A program made the position numbers and the translations under genes. A stretch of DNA of 37,719 nucleotides from a virus. The DNA lies in IMG/VR virus record IMGVR_UViG_3300032086_004785, positions 1-37,719 of that record, one strand, 5' to 3'. How positions within the stretch are numbered: position 1 is the first letter of the stretch; every line of letters starts with the position of its first letter. The notes under the pieces were generated by a model. It had not been told where the DNA came from and searched no databases. It was given only the letters and a program-made list of their open reading frames with translations. Of this stretch, positions 26,693 to 35,397 are shown piece by piece.

Positions 26693-29600
26693 CATTGCCT
26701 ATTGACAACCAATCACTTTTAGGAGATTTCCTGCCAAACATTATGGTGAAAAGGGTTATTCTGTCTTATGGTTCATCTACAACTCAAATAAGAGGTGATA
26801 ATCCTCATTATACAATCCCAACTAAAGAAGAGTTTTTAAAAAATTTGAATTCTAAGAACTTTCAGTCCCAAGATCCAAATCTTGACGTGAATCCGAATCC
26901 TTTAGATGGTGACGGTCCTGTTGGACAAGGGTTATTAAAAGACCCTTTAGCAGAATATGCTAAAATGTTTGGAAGTCTGGTCGGGACAGATAAAAGAAAG
27001 ACATCTCTTTCAGGGTATCAAGCTAACCAAGCAGATATTAAAAATGAACCTTTAAAGATAAGAATAGATTTTTTTGCTAGAGAAGTTATAGAAAATAAGT
27101 TTTTGACCAGATTTATTAATAATGAAAAAATAAAGAAATTTTTAAAAGTAAGAATATTTTTATCAACTGATCCAGCTTTTGATACTTTTGTCAGTTTAGC
27201 AAATCAATCTAGAAATACTCTAGGCTTTAAGTTGTTGTTCGCGGAAGCAGCAGACACCGAAACATGGCGTACCATATCATTTAATGACGCTTTAGATGAA
27301 GCTGGTAAAGGATGGACTGAAGATATGGACCAGTTCAATAGCTATACCAACGAACAAGGGCAAGAAGTTTATGATATAATGTTTTCTGAAACTTTTACGG
27401 TTAATGTAGAAAATCCTCAACATGTTTCTTTTTTCATTTATCCTTTCATAGATCAAGAAGAATTTGAAAAATCTTTTAGCCCTGCCATTGATTTAAATGG
27501 TATTGATGGCATTTTAGGAATGCTGGTAGGAAAACAAACAGTAGAACCAGTTATTATCAACGGAGAACCCTCAAATAGTGCAACATATTATGTTGATTCT
27601 AACAATGTAATATGGACAGGACAAGTAAATCATCAATATGAAGCTTTTTTGAAAGAAGGTGGCACATCATCTTTTTTAACAGCCGCAGAGGCAATAGAAG
27701 CAGGATTAAATGTAGACCTTTTACGAAAAATAACATTTAAAGGAGCCAACAAACTAGCTTCAAATGCTTTCCAAAATGCAGAGCTAACACAAGTTTCCGT
27801 GCCAAATATCAAACTACAAGATTTTAGAACAAGAAAGCAAATAGAAAATTTAGTTATAGATTTCTCCGAAGCAAAAGACTTAATAGGTATAAAGCCTATA
27901 TCTCCAGCAGATTTTTCTCTTAAAAAAATTAAAGACAGTGATTCTTTTTTTGGTCCTCCAATGATTACAAAAGATATGGGAGGAAGCGTCCGACTTTTAT
28001 TCTCAGCAGACATTAAAAAAATGTTGATTCAAAACTCTAACTATGGAAAAATATGGGATAATATGACCGACACAGAAAAAAAAGGCATTTTAGATGGAAA
28101 GATTTTTCAAAAGCTTACTCTTGTTAGAAGGCGAATAGAAGGAAATTCTCAAGTGTTTGGCAATTATCTAACTCCAGGTAAAGAAAATACAGACCTCTTT
28201 GATGAAGAAACCGCAGAGCATATTGTTGGAGAATATTCTATAGCTGCCGCTTTCGGTCTGGCTGATAACAACTCTCAAGACAACAGTGCAGGATTTATAC
28301 AAAAAGTAGGAATCGATGTTTTAGACCCACAAAGAAAAAATGTGTTCTTTACAGCTTATGACGACGAAATATCTAGAAAGACATCTGGCTATTACCAATA
28401 TGGTTTAAAATATTCTTTTCCAGATGAACTTTTAGCTTTGCTAGAAGATAGAACAAGATTATTGCAAGTAAGTCATCAAAATGTTAGTTATTTGTGTTAT
28501 TTAGCAGAACTACCAAAATATTACGATCTTATAACTGATTCCTACACTCCTCTTTTTGGAGAAGAGCAGACAGAAAGATATAATAAGACATTGCCTTTGG
28601 CATTGGCTAGATTTGAAGATTTACACAGACTTATTTCTGGTCCTAAAAACTTAAAACCTATTATTCAAAGCCTTCTTAATATTACTCACCCAAAAACAGG
28701 AACTCCTGATGGATTAGTTTTTCTTAAAGAAATGATTGATATATTGCTACAAAAAGCATTTCATGTAATAGGACAAAAACCAGTTGAAAAGTCACCTAGT
28801 TATTCTCCTGCTCCTAAAGCATCAAACAAAAACAACCTTATACAAGGTGAACATTATTTTGACATGGCAGTTGAATACGGGCAGAAACTAAATATGGGAT
28901 ATGATTACTTGCAGCATGGCTCCCAGTTTAGTGTTGCTAATAAAGGATTGCTAGGAATAAGTTATGATTATTTTGATGACCGCGCTGCAAAAGAAACAAA
29001 AAAATATTTCAACGATCCAAATAAATCAGTTTACTTAAAGTTAGAAAAAGATTTAAATCCAGGCAATGCAACAAGTCTTAACGATGCAAAATACACTTAT
29101 CTTTCGCCTTCTTTAATTAATAGCGGAGGTCGATCTCGAAAGTTAATAAATGACGAAACTGTTTTTGTCAATCTTAACACAGAAAATATGAATATTCAAT
29201 ATTCTGATTTAAATAAAGTTATGACAGAGATTATTCGAAATAAAACCAACACTTTCGCTGCTCCCATACAAGTAAGTCAAAAAGAATATACCAACTTGTC
29301 TATGGGTGACAAAAAAATGAAATACCAGCTTCGTGAAATCTTAGCTAGTAAAGGTGGCTCTTATGAAGAAGGAGTTACAGGAGCTACTGCTTTTGGTATT
29401 GTACAGAATTTCTTGCAAGATTTTACTCTTACTGAAACTCAACAAAACTTGCCCTGGGAAGATGTCGGGGGGATAGAAATAGCTCCACCACAAGAACTTC
29501 TTGATGAAAAACAGTTTAGAGAAGAGATAGGCGATGAGAAGAACTTCAATGATTCTATGTTGTTTTTGACAAGAACAGATCAAGACGTATCAATTGATTA

Positions 29601-30390
29601 TTATTCTAAATTTTTAAGCAGACTTAAACAAGCAATTAACCCTGAAGCAATAGGTCTAGGTATTTCTGTGCTTACGAATGAAGATGTAAAAAAATTCCCT
29701 AATCAATATAAACAACTAATAACTTTTTGGAATGGGTCCTGGGCAGATAAAAACCCCACTAATATATTAGGATTTCCTGCCGGAACACCCCAGTTGGATT
29801 TTTTAAACACTTTAGATAAAAGCTTTGGTATATGGATGAACTATTTCAATCTTGTAAGAGTAGAGTATCTTGTTGGATATGATACTTCTAGTCTTTCTTC
29901 TCCAATATGGGCTCCTATAACAAATGAAAAGTTCAACTCTTTTAAAAACAGTAATAAAGTCATTTTATGTCGTCTAAAACAATATGCTAATAAAAGCGCA
30001 GGGGTAAGTGTTGAGTCTTTCTTTTCGCTGCCTATTTATAACCATTATTTTATATTAGCTCCTAACGATTGGTTGCAAAACAACACTTCTCCTTTTGTAG
30101 AAAATGGACTACAAGAATCTCTTAAAAAGATGATGCAAATGCAAAAGCAAATGAATACACTAAACAATATACCAGTTGAAGCCCTCGCCGCTGCTGGTCC
30201 TGGTGGTGCAGGTCCTCCATTGACTACTGAGCAACAAGATATATCACTTGGACAAGGTGCAGCAGGCAACCTGGGAGGACCAGCTTTTACTTTTGGTGGT
30301 AATCAAGGCGGTGCCAATGACCCAGGACCAGGCGGTGGCGGCTTCGGCGGCGGCGGAGTCGGTGGATTCGGCGGCGGAGGAGGTTACTAA
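26689..30390 (+). CDS. Large virion protein with poly-glycine C-terminal tail
   Basis: A 1233-aa protein. The ATG at 26689 overlaps the upstream TGA (ATGA) and has GGAGAG at 26675-26680 at good spacing, so I prefer it to the in-frame TTG at 26683. The body is mixed, largely hydrophilic, with no recognised domain. The last 70 residues are low complexity: PGGAGPPL, then GNLGGPAFTFGGNQGGAN, and finally almost pure Gly with Phe and a terminal Tyr. The tail's GC-rich DNA stands out from the AT-rich surroundings. Gly-rich tails can act as flexible linkers, assembly signals or processed ends. The next gene starts immediately after its TAA, in the same frame. A virion role is inferred from context. 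Confidence 0.7.
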   Translation: MTLPIDNQSLLGDFLPNIMVKRVILSYGSSTTQIRGDNPHYTIPTKEEFLKNLNSKNFQSQDPNLDVNPNPLDGDGPVGQGLLKDPLAEYAKMFGSLVGTDKRKTSLSGYQANQADIKNEPLKIRIDFFAREVIENKFLTRFINNEKIKKFLKVRIFLSTDPAFDTFVSLANQSRNTLGFKLLFAEAADTETWRTISFNDALDEAGKGWTEDMDQFNSYTNEQGQEVYDIMFSETFTVNVENPQHVSFFIYPFIDQEEFEKSFSPAIDLNGIDGILGMLVGKQTVEPVIINGEPSNSATYYVDSNNVIWTGQVNHQYEAFLKEGGTSSFLTAAEAIEAGLNVDLLRKITFKGANKLASNAFQNAELTQVSVPNIKLQDFRTRKQIENLVIDFSEAKDLIGIKPISPADFSLKKIKDSDSFFGPPMITKDMGGSVRLLFSADIKKMLIQNSNYGKIWDNMTDTEKKGILDGKIFQKLTLVRRRIEGNSQVFGNYLTPGKENTDLFDEETAEHIVGEYSIAAAFGLADNNSQDNSAGFIQKVGIDVLDPQRKNVFFTAYDDEISRKTSGYYQYGLKYSFPDELLALLEDRTRLLQVSHQNVSYLCYLAELPKYYDLITDSYTPLFGEEQTERYNKTLPLALARFEDLHRLISGPKNLKPIIQSLLNITHPKTGTPDGLVFLKEMIDILLQKAFHVIGQKPVEKSPSYSPAPKASNKNNLIQGEHYFDMAVEYGQKLNMGYDYLQHGSQFSVANKGLLGISYDYFDDRAAKETKKYFNDPNKSVYLKLEKDLNPGNATSLNDAKYTYLSPSLINSGGRSRKLINDETVFVNLNTENMNIQYSDLNKVMTEIIRNKTNTFAAPIQVSQKEYTNLSMGDKKMKYQLREILASKGGSYEEGVTGATAFGIVQNFLQDFTLTETQQNLPWEDVGGIEIAPPQELLDEKQFREEIGDEKNFNDSMLFLTRTDQDVSIDYYSKFLSRLKQAINPEAIGLGISVLTNEDVKKFPNQYKQLITFWNGSWADKNPTNILGFPAGTPQLDFLNTLDKSFGIWMNYFNLVRVEYLVGYDTSSLSSPIWAPITNEKFNSFKNSNKVILCRLKQYANKSAGVSVESFFSLPIYNHYFILAPNDWLQNNTSPFVENGLQESLKKMMQMQKQMNTLNNIPVEALAAAGPGGAGPPLTTEQQDISLGQGAAGNLGGPAFTFGGNQGGANDPGPGGGGFGGGGVGGFGGGGGY
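30376..30383 (+). promoter_or_regulatory. Strong ribosome binding site GGAGGAGG inside poly-Gly codons
   Basis: GGAGGAGG lies seven bases before ATG 30391. It is formed by consecutive Gly codons at the end of the upstream gene (GGA GGA GG-T), so the same bases code for the glycine tail and present a near-perfect Shine-Dalgarno sequence for the next gene. Confidence 0.6.
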
Positions 30391-33159
30391 ATGCCTTTTA
30401 AAGATTATAAAGATAAACATACAAACCCAGGACAAGCACAAGGCGGCGTCCAAGCCGGAAAAGGAATGCAACAAACCAACGGAGCCATGGGAGGCGATTA
30501 TTCTGCTACTCCTGAAAAAGCAAAACTTCAAGAAGAGCCTAGTATATTTGACAACGAAAGTCCGGGTGGAGTAGAAGGTAATCAAAAGAAACCAAAAATG
30601 CCTGGTAAGACTTTGTTTGTTGATAAAACAATAACAGATGTTACTTTTACAAATGACCCGAATGCTGGAGTCACAAACGTTTTAAATCCTTTTAGAAGAG
30701 ATACTCGTACTTATTGGCATTATTATCCCGAAGAACAAGAATATAAGATTAGACAGAAACCCCAGCCAATAGGACAAGGACAGTTTATTTTGGGTTCTGA
30801 GCAATTAAATGTGCAAGTTTGTTTTCAAAAAATAAGTTCCATCGAAAAATCTGTGGATAATGCCGACTACATGCCAAATTTATTAGAAAAATACAAGGTT
30901 TATTTGCAACAAGGAGCCATTTCTATTTTGAATTTAAAAGAGGATAATCTTTGGACTAACTGGGTTGACAGTGTAACATCTAAGGCTTATTACCGTGATA
31001 TTTGTTTCAAAATGAATGAAGCAAACCCTAACCTTAATTTAAATGAAGCCTTGTATAATTCTTTGTCGCCTATAAAAACAAACATAGTGGCTATTAAAAC
31101 TGAGTATAACTACTTTAATAAGCAATATGAAGAAGTTATTTCTGAAGCTGTAGATAATGAATTTTATAATATAGATGAAAAATCTTTACCAAATCTCTAT
31201 ACTTTTATGCTTTCAGCCGAAGAAAGTCCTCTTACAGGCTCTAACATACAACAAGCAGTGAACCAAGAAGCAAATCCAACAGATGTTTTTAGAGAACATA
31301 CGACTATAGGTAATACCCTGGAAGGCATAGATAAAGATAAAATCTTTTTTTCTAAAACTACTAAAAAGTTTGATATTAAAGATGCTCCTATAAACTACTA
31401 TTTTAACGCTTGGTCAAAAGGTTTAAGCAGCTTATTGAATGCCGCAAATATCACAGGAGACACTGACTTTGGACAAGAATATTTTTCTAAAATAATCTTT
31501 TCTGATGCTTCTTACAATGATGTTTTGAAATATAATAATGATGTTGACAACTTTCCAATGCACGCTAAGGTTTCTATCGCTACTTCTCCTAACAATAATT
31601 TTTACAAAGCTCTTAAAGATACAAATTATTCTTCTTTGCTGTTAAATTATTTAAGTCTTCTAGAAGAACCGCTAGATATTAGTTTTATACAACAAGATGC
31701 GGGTCCTCCTTATAACGATGAAACTCCAAGAAAAGTATGGGATTTTAATGGTTTCCTTGACAGTGTTATTAATGGAACTTTAGATGACGCGATTGTTCCT
31801 GAAGATTCTATATTTTTAGGGGAAACATTAACAACAGAGCAGATGTTTGCTAAAGAAAACAGCTTGTTTAATAAACTTATGTCGTTGGCATTAAAAAGCA
31901 AAATTAAAACAATGGCAAAAAAAGCTCATCGCAACTTTGAAAATATTATAAATGGTGGCGTAGGATATTCTGAAACTTTCTTTTTTGAAGTAGAAAAATG
32001 GTCTTCAAACGCAGCCGGGTTGCCTGTATCGTTAATACAAACTTTTTATCTTCCAAATAGTGAAAATAAAATGATAGAATTTATGGATACACAAATAATT
32101 CCAGATAAGTTTTATATTTATAGGATTTGGGCTCATAAAATGGTTATTGGAACGGATCTTAATATTACTCCAGTGCCAGGAACTTTAGTTGACACCAAGG
32201 AAGAAAAATCAGTAGAGATGAACTTCTATACTAAACCTACAATAAAAATAATCAGAATGCCTTATTTTAATGTTTCTGAGGCTCCTTTACCAGTAGGAGA
32301 TAATGCTTCGATCAATCCCCCACCTCACGACACAGTAATGATAATGGACGACCCGCCTCTTGCTCCTGAAATAGACTGGGCACCTATCATAGAACAACCA
32401 GGGAAAATGATTTTTAATATTAAAGATAAAATAGGAGAAGAAAAAATGTTTCCTCGTATAATAGGAAACGATGTAGATATTCTCCAATTATTAAATGTCT
32501 TATTCGTGCAGAAGAAAAATGAACTTGGACTAACAAAAGAACAGTTAGGAGATGTAGGTTTAGAAAAAAATAAAATTCGTTTTAGTTCTGACGATGCATC
32601 AGCGGCTTTTGAAGTTTATGCCCTTCAAACAAAACCCACAAGCTATACAGATTTTAAAGACAGGCTTTTAAATACATACCTTGGACCAAATACATCTTTT
32701 AAATACCATTTTAATTTCAATGAAAAAAACTATTTTGTTTTCCGAGCCATTGACCAGAAAGGAAAATATTCTAACTTAACAGATGTTTATGAAATAGAGT
32801 TTAAAGAGAACTCTGGGGTGTCTTATCCAGAAGTTAGAATATTTAATATTGAAGAAGAAAATAAAAAAATGTTCTTGGAAAAACAAAAAGCCTTAACAAA
32901 AAACACCATAACTGCTAAAAAATTCTTATATGTAAGACCATCTTTGGACCAAAGAGATGTGACTATGAAGTATCAAACAGAACCAGATGACTTAGATTCT
33001 GCTTTTGATTTAAAAGATTTTTCTATAGGGACATCCGAACAATCAGTTTTTAGACCAGATAGGAAATTTAAGATAAGATTAAAATCAAAAAAAACAGGCA
33101 AAAAAATAGACTTTAACATTAGATTTAATCACAAGCACGAAAAAATAATAATCAAATAA
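30391..33159 (+). CDS. Virion structural protein with Gly/Gln-rich N-terminus, function unknown
   Basis: A 922-aa protein whose ATG follows directly on the TAA of the preceding gene, in frame. The first 75 residues are low complexity and polar (NPGQAQGGVQAGKGMQQTNG), suggesting a disordered arm. The remainder is mixed alpha/beta: about 540-640 contains FFFEVEKWSSNAAGLPVSLI and QTFYLPNS, and 780-820 contains 'Y.FNFNEKNYFVFRAIDQKGKYS', which is fibronectin-like in feel. The C-terminus is basic (KIRLKSKKTGKKIDFNIRFN). No enzymatic motif. It ends the first structural block before a 74-bp gap. A baseplate or tail-associated role is inferred from context. Confidence 0.7.
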   Translation: MPFKDYKDKHTNPGQAQGGVQAGKGMQQTNGAMGGDYSATPEKAKLQEEPSIFDNESPGGVEGNQKKPKMPGKTLFVDKTITDVTFTNDPNAGVTNVLNPFRRDTRTYWHYYPEEQEYKIRQKPQPIGQGQFILGSEQLNVQVCFQKISSIEKSVDNADYMPNLLEKYKVYLQQGAISILNLKEDNLWTNWVDSVTSKAYYRDICFKMNEANPNLNLNEALYNSLSPIKTNIVAIKTEYNYFNKQYEEVISEAVDNEFYNIDEKSLPNLYTFMLSAEESPLTGSNIQQAVNQEANPTDVFREHTTIGNTLEGIDKDKIFFSKTTKKFDIKDAPINYYFNAWSKGLSSLLNAANITGDTDFGQEYFSKIIFSDASYNDVLKYNNDVDNFPMHAKVSIATSPNNNFYKALKDTNYSSLLLNYLSLLEEPLDISFIQQDAGPPYNDETPRKVWDFNGFLDSVINGTLDDAIVPEDSIFLGETLTTEQMFAKENSLFNKLMSLALKSKIKTMAKKAHRNFENIINGGVGYSETFFFEVEKWSSNAAGLPVSLIQTFYLPNSENKMIEFMDTQIIPDKFYIYRIWAHKMVIGTDLNITPVPGTLVDTKEEKSVEMNFYTKPTIKIIRMPYFNVSEAPLPVGDNASINPPPHDTVMIMDDPPLAPEIDWAPIIEQPGKMIFNIKDKIGEEKMFPRIIGNDVDILQLLNVLFVQKKNELGLTKEQLGDVGLEKNKIRFSSDDASAAFEVYALQTKPTSYTDFKDRLLNTYLGPNTSFKYHFNFNEKNYFVFRAIDQKGKYSNLTDVYEIEFKENSGVSYPEVRIFNIEEENKKMFLEKQKALTKNTITAKKFLYVRPSLDQRDVTMKYQTEPDDLDSAFDLKDFSIGTSEQSVFRPDRKFKIRLKSKKTGKKIDFNIRFNHKHEKIIIK

Positions 33160-33183
33160 AAACAAACAATTGGATAAAAAATA

Positions 33184-33196
33184 CTATTTATAAAAA
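33184..33196 (+). promoter_or_regulatory. Candidate late promoter: CTATTTA (copy 3) overlapping TATAAAAA
   Basis: In the 74-bp gap before the 310-aa protein gene, CTATTTA (33184-33190) overlaps TATAAAAA (33189-33196), one base off the T4 late-promoter box TATAAATA. The ATG is 38 bases downstream, with a strong ribosome site between. A gp55-like late sigma factor is encoded at the left of the window, so late promoters of this type are expected. This is the most credible of the three candidates. Confidence 0.45.
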
Positions 33197-33218
33197 GTAC
33201 GCACAACGCCTATATATT

Positions 33219-33225
33219 AAAGGAG
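33219..33225 (+). promoter_or_regulatory. Strong ribosome binding site AAAGGAG
   Basis: AAAGGAG lies 8 bases upstream of ATG 33234. It is one of the best Shine-Dalgarno sequences in the window and, with the candidate promoter before it, suggests high, independent expression of the 310-aa virion protein. Confidence 0.6.
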
Positions 33226-33233
33226 ATAAATAA

Positions 33234-34166
33234 ATGGGTTTTCTAGACAACAGCGGCGACATTATTCTTGATGCTGTCCTAACTGATACAGGAAGATTCC
33301 GCCTTGCCAAAGGCGATGGAAGTTTTAAGATTGCTAAATTTGCTTTTGGCGATGATGAAATTGATTATTCACAATACGACAAAGACCATCCAAGTGGCTC
33401 TGCTTATTATGATTTGAACATTATGCAAACTCCTGTTCTAGAAGCTTTTACAAATAATGCATCTTCTATGAAATCCAAACTAATGTCTCTCGCAAGAAAC
33501 AACTTGCTTTATCTTCCAATTGTAAAACTACAAGAAAGCCAAGGAACCACACGCTTTAGCAGTAACAACACTTTCCTTGTTGCAGTAGACTCAACAACTC
33601 AAACTGACATTGGCTACAATGGAGAGAATACTGTTGCAGGAGTTATTTTTGGACAAACTTTAAACCTAAATAACTGGATTCGACTAGAACAAGGGCTGGA
33701 CACTACGGAAATACCAGATTCAGTCAGTCTCGATGCTGATCTAGTAGAAACACAGTATATTATTGAAATGGACAACCGGTTTGGCAAGTTGGCTTCTGCT
33801 GTTCAAAACTCTACTATCGCTAGTCCGTCTTATATTGACGATGATAATATTGCTAGTTACTATGTTTCTCTTGCCAACGACCCTGCATATGTTTCAGATT
33901 CGTGGGATGGTAAAGTAAACAACACAGAAAATGCTATTAATGTAAGCGGCATTCGAGGACCAAAAGGCACAAGACTGAACTTTATGATTGCTTCATCGCT
34001 AGATTTGGCAACTAATACATATCTTTTTGACACCCTCGGCGGCGACGGGTTTGAGCCTGTTGCAGGCAAAAACTGCCTATTTATTGACTCTAATGTTAGA
34101 GTAATTGGTGCTACAACCGGATACACAGTCGATATACCAGTCAGATATATTAAAAGATCATCATAA
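33234..34166 (+). CDS. Virion structural protein, same N-terminal domain type as the 345-aa protein
   Basis: A 310-aa protein beginning with GDIILDAVLTDTGRFRLAKG, then FKIAKFAFGDDEIDYSQYD. This has the same spaced pattern (LTxxGxxxLxKG, FK, F-x-D, I-x-Y) as the N-terminus of the protein at 25655. The rest is Asn/Asp/Ser-rich with beta-like strands, ending VDIPVRYIKR. Upstream lie the 74-bp gap, a promoter candidate and a strong ribosome site, so it may be a high-copy virion component. TAA TAA ends the gene, and the next gene follows 15 bases later. It is not recognised as sheath, tube or capsid. Confidence 0.72.
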   Translation: MGFLDNSGDIILDAVLTDTGRFRLAKGDGSFKIAKFAFGDDEIDYSQYDKDHPSGSAYYDLNIMQTPVLEAFTNNASSMKSKLMSLARNNLLYLPIVKLQESQGTTRFSSNNTFLVAVDSTTQTDIGYNGENTVAGVIFGQTLNLNNWIRLEQGLDTTEIPDSVSLDADLVETQYIIEMDNRFGKLASAVQNSTIASPSYIDDDNIASYYVSLANDPAYVSDSWDGKVNNTENAINVSGIRGPKGTRLNFMIASSLDLATNTYLFDTLGGDGFEPVAGKNCLFIDSNVRVIGATTGYTVDIPVRYIKRSS

Positions 34167-34181
34167 TAACGAGGAACACAA

Positions 34182-35387
34182 ATGGCTACCACTTTTAAGA
34201 CACTTACTAACAATGATATTACTTCTACAAGAACGCTCTTGCACGAAGCAATACCAATTACAGGATCGATTGTCTCTGGGACTTACAATCAAGCCGCCGC
34301 TCTTGCACTAGGCTCTGAAGAAAATATTAAAACTTATTCTCATGGAATGTTCCAATCTGTTTATGACTATCCTTATCTTAGTTCCTCTGCTAATCATATT
34401 ATTGATGTCACTCTTGGTTACTCTTCAGCATCAAATTTAAACTCAACATCAAATACGCAAAATACAAAGAAGATTAACTTGTACACTGAAATGGCTCAAG
34501 TTCTTGCGGGTTACAATGTCACAGGTGGAATTCTTCGCTTTGATGAAGATGGAAATTTAAACGACGGCGGAACAAAAGTTGATGAATGTTTCTTCTTAAA
34601 CTTTTCTCGCCTTCTTACTAAAGACGAAATCAAAAAAGGCTCTTTTAACTTGGAGCTTGGCGTTGGAGCAGCTTTTGAAACTAATCCAACTAATCAAGGA
34701 ATTTTTCAAGAAAGAATCCTTATTACAGACGCCTCGGGAACCAGCGGCTATAAAGTAAACTCTCCAGCAGGCGAGTATGGTATTCTTTTTGCCACAGGAA
34801 CAGCTTATGGAGGACTTGCGAACCCACAACCAGGAACAACTATGTGGTCTGGCAGTGCTTATGTTGATCAAGGTGTTGGAACCCCGGTTGGGTTGATTTA
34901 TTATCAAGCAGGGATCGCAGTTATTTCTGGCTCTGTTTTTAATAACAATGTCCAAGGCGGCATTTTAGATCAGATTTTTTGCTCTGGTTCTTTCCTTGGA
35001 CCTGGATTCGGAAACTCCTATGGTGATGCCGCCGCTACTCAAGGCTCTGGCTTCAATGCTGTAACGGGCTCTTCTATTGATACTATTGCGAACGGAATCA
35101 GAAGTCGTATTTACAATCTTTCTTTTAACAACACTACTGAGCTTAACTCTACAATCTATTTCTGTAGAGCAAATCATAATGATTTTAACTACAGTGCTAA
35201 TCCAACTTATTTGGGTAATAGTAAGATAAGAGTTAAAAATGTTTCTACTGATAATCCCGTTTCTTACATCACAACAGTTGGATTATATTCAGCGGACAAC
35301 GAACTTCTTGCAGTAGCAAAGCTTTCTGAGCCTCTCAAGAAAACTCCTGAAACAGAGCTTACTTTGAGAGTAAGATTGGATTACTAG
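34182..35387 (+). CDS. Virion structural protein, paralogue A (shared C-terminal domain)
   Basis: A 401-aa Ser/Gly/Asn-rich beta-like protein. It shares several spaced motifs with the next gene's product: 'IKKGS-x-x-L' in the middle (here DEIKKGSFNLEL), 'G-L/V-I/V-x-Y-x-x-G-I/V' followed by 'SGS/TGS' (GLIYYQAGIAVISGS), and the C-terminal YITTVGLYSADNELLAVAKL, then P-L-K-K-T and a final Arg/Lys-rich strand. The C-terminal phrase resembles the 'EiGLYd..g.LiAva' strand pair found in some phage tail-fibre domains. GAGGA at 34171-34175 precedes the ATG. Likely a fibre, collar or decoration component; this is an inference. Confidence 0.72.
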   Translation: MATTFKTLTNNDITSTRTLLHEAIPITGSIVSGTYNQAAALALGSEENIKTYSHGMFQSVYDYPYLSSSANHIIDVTLGYSSASNLNSTSNTQNTKKINLYTEMAQVLAGYNVTGGILRFDEDGNLNDGGTKVDECFFLNFSRLLTKDEIKKGSFNLELGVGAAFETNPTNQGIFQERILITDASGTSGYKVNSPAGEYGILFATGTAYGGLANPQPGTTMWSGSAYVDQGVGTPVGLIYYQAGIAVISGSVFNNNVQGGILDQIFCSGSFLGPGFGNSYGDAAATQGSGFNAVTGSSIDTIANGIRSRIYNLSFNNTTELNSTIYFCRANHNDFNYSANPTYLGNSKIRVKNVSTDNPVSYITTVGLYSADNELLAVAKLSEPLKKTPETELTLRVRLDY

Positions 35388-35397
35388 GCATTATGTT

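Noticed and set aside
33183-33192. Perfect T4 late box TATAAATA on the - strand
   Set aside because: No gene on the - strand is supported; transcription would run antisense through the 922-aa protein gene. The + strand reading of the same site is more useful.
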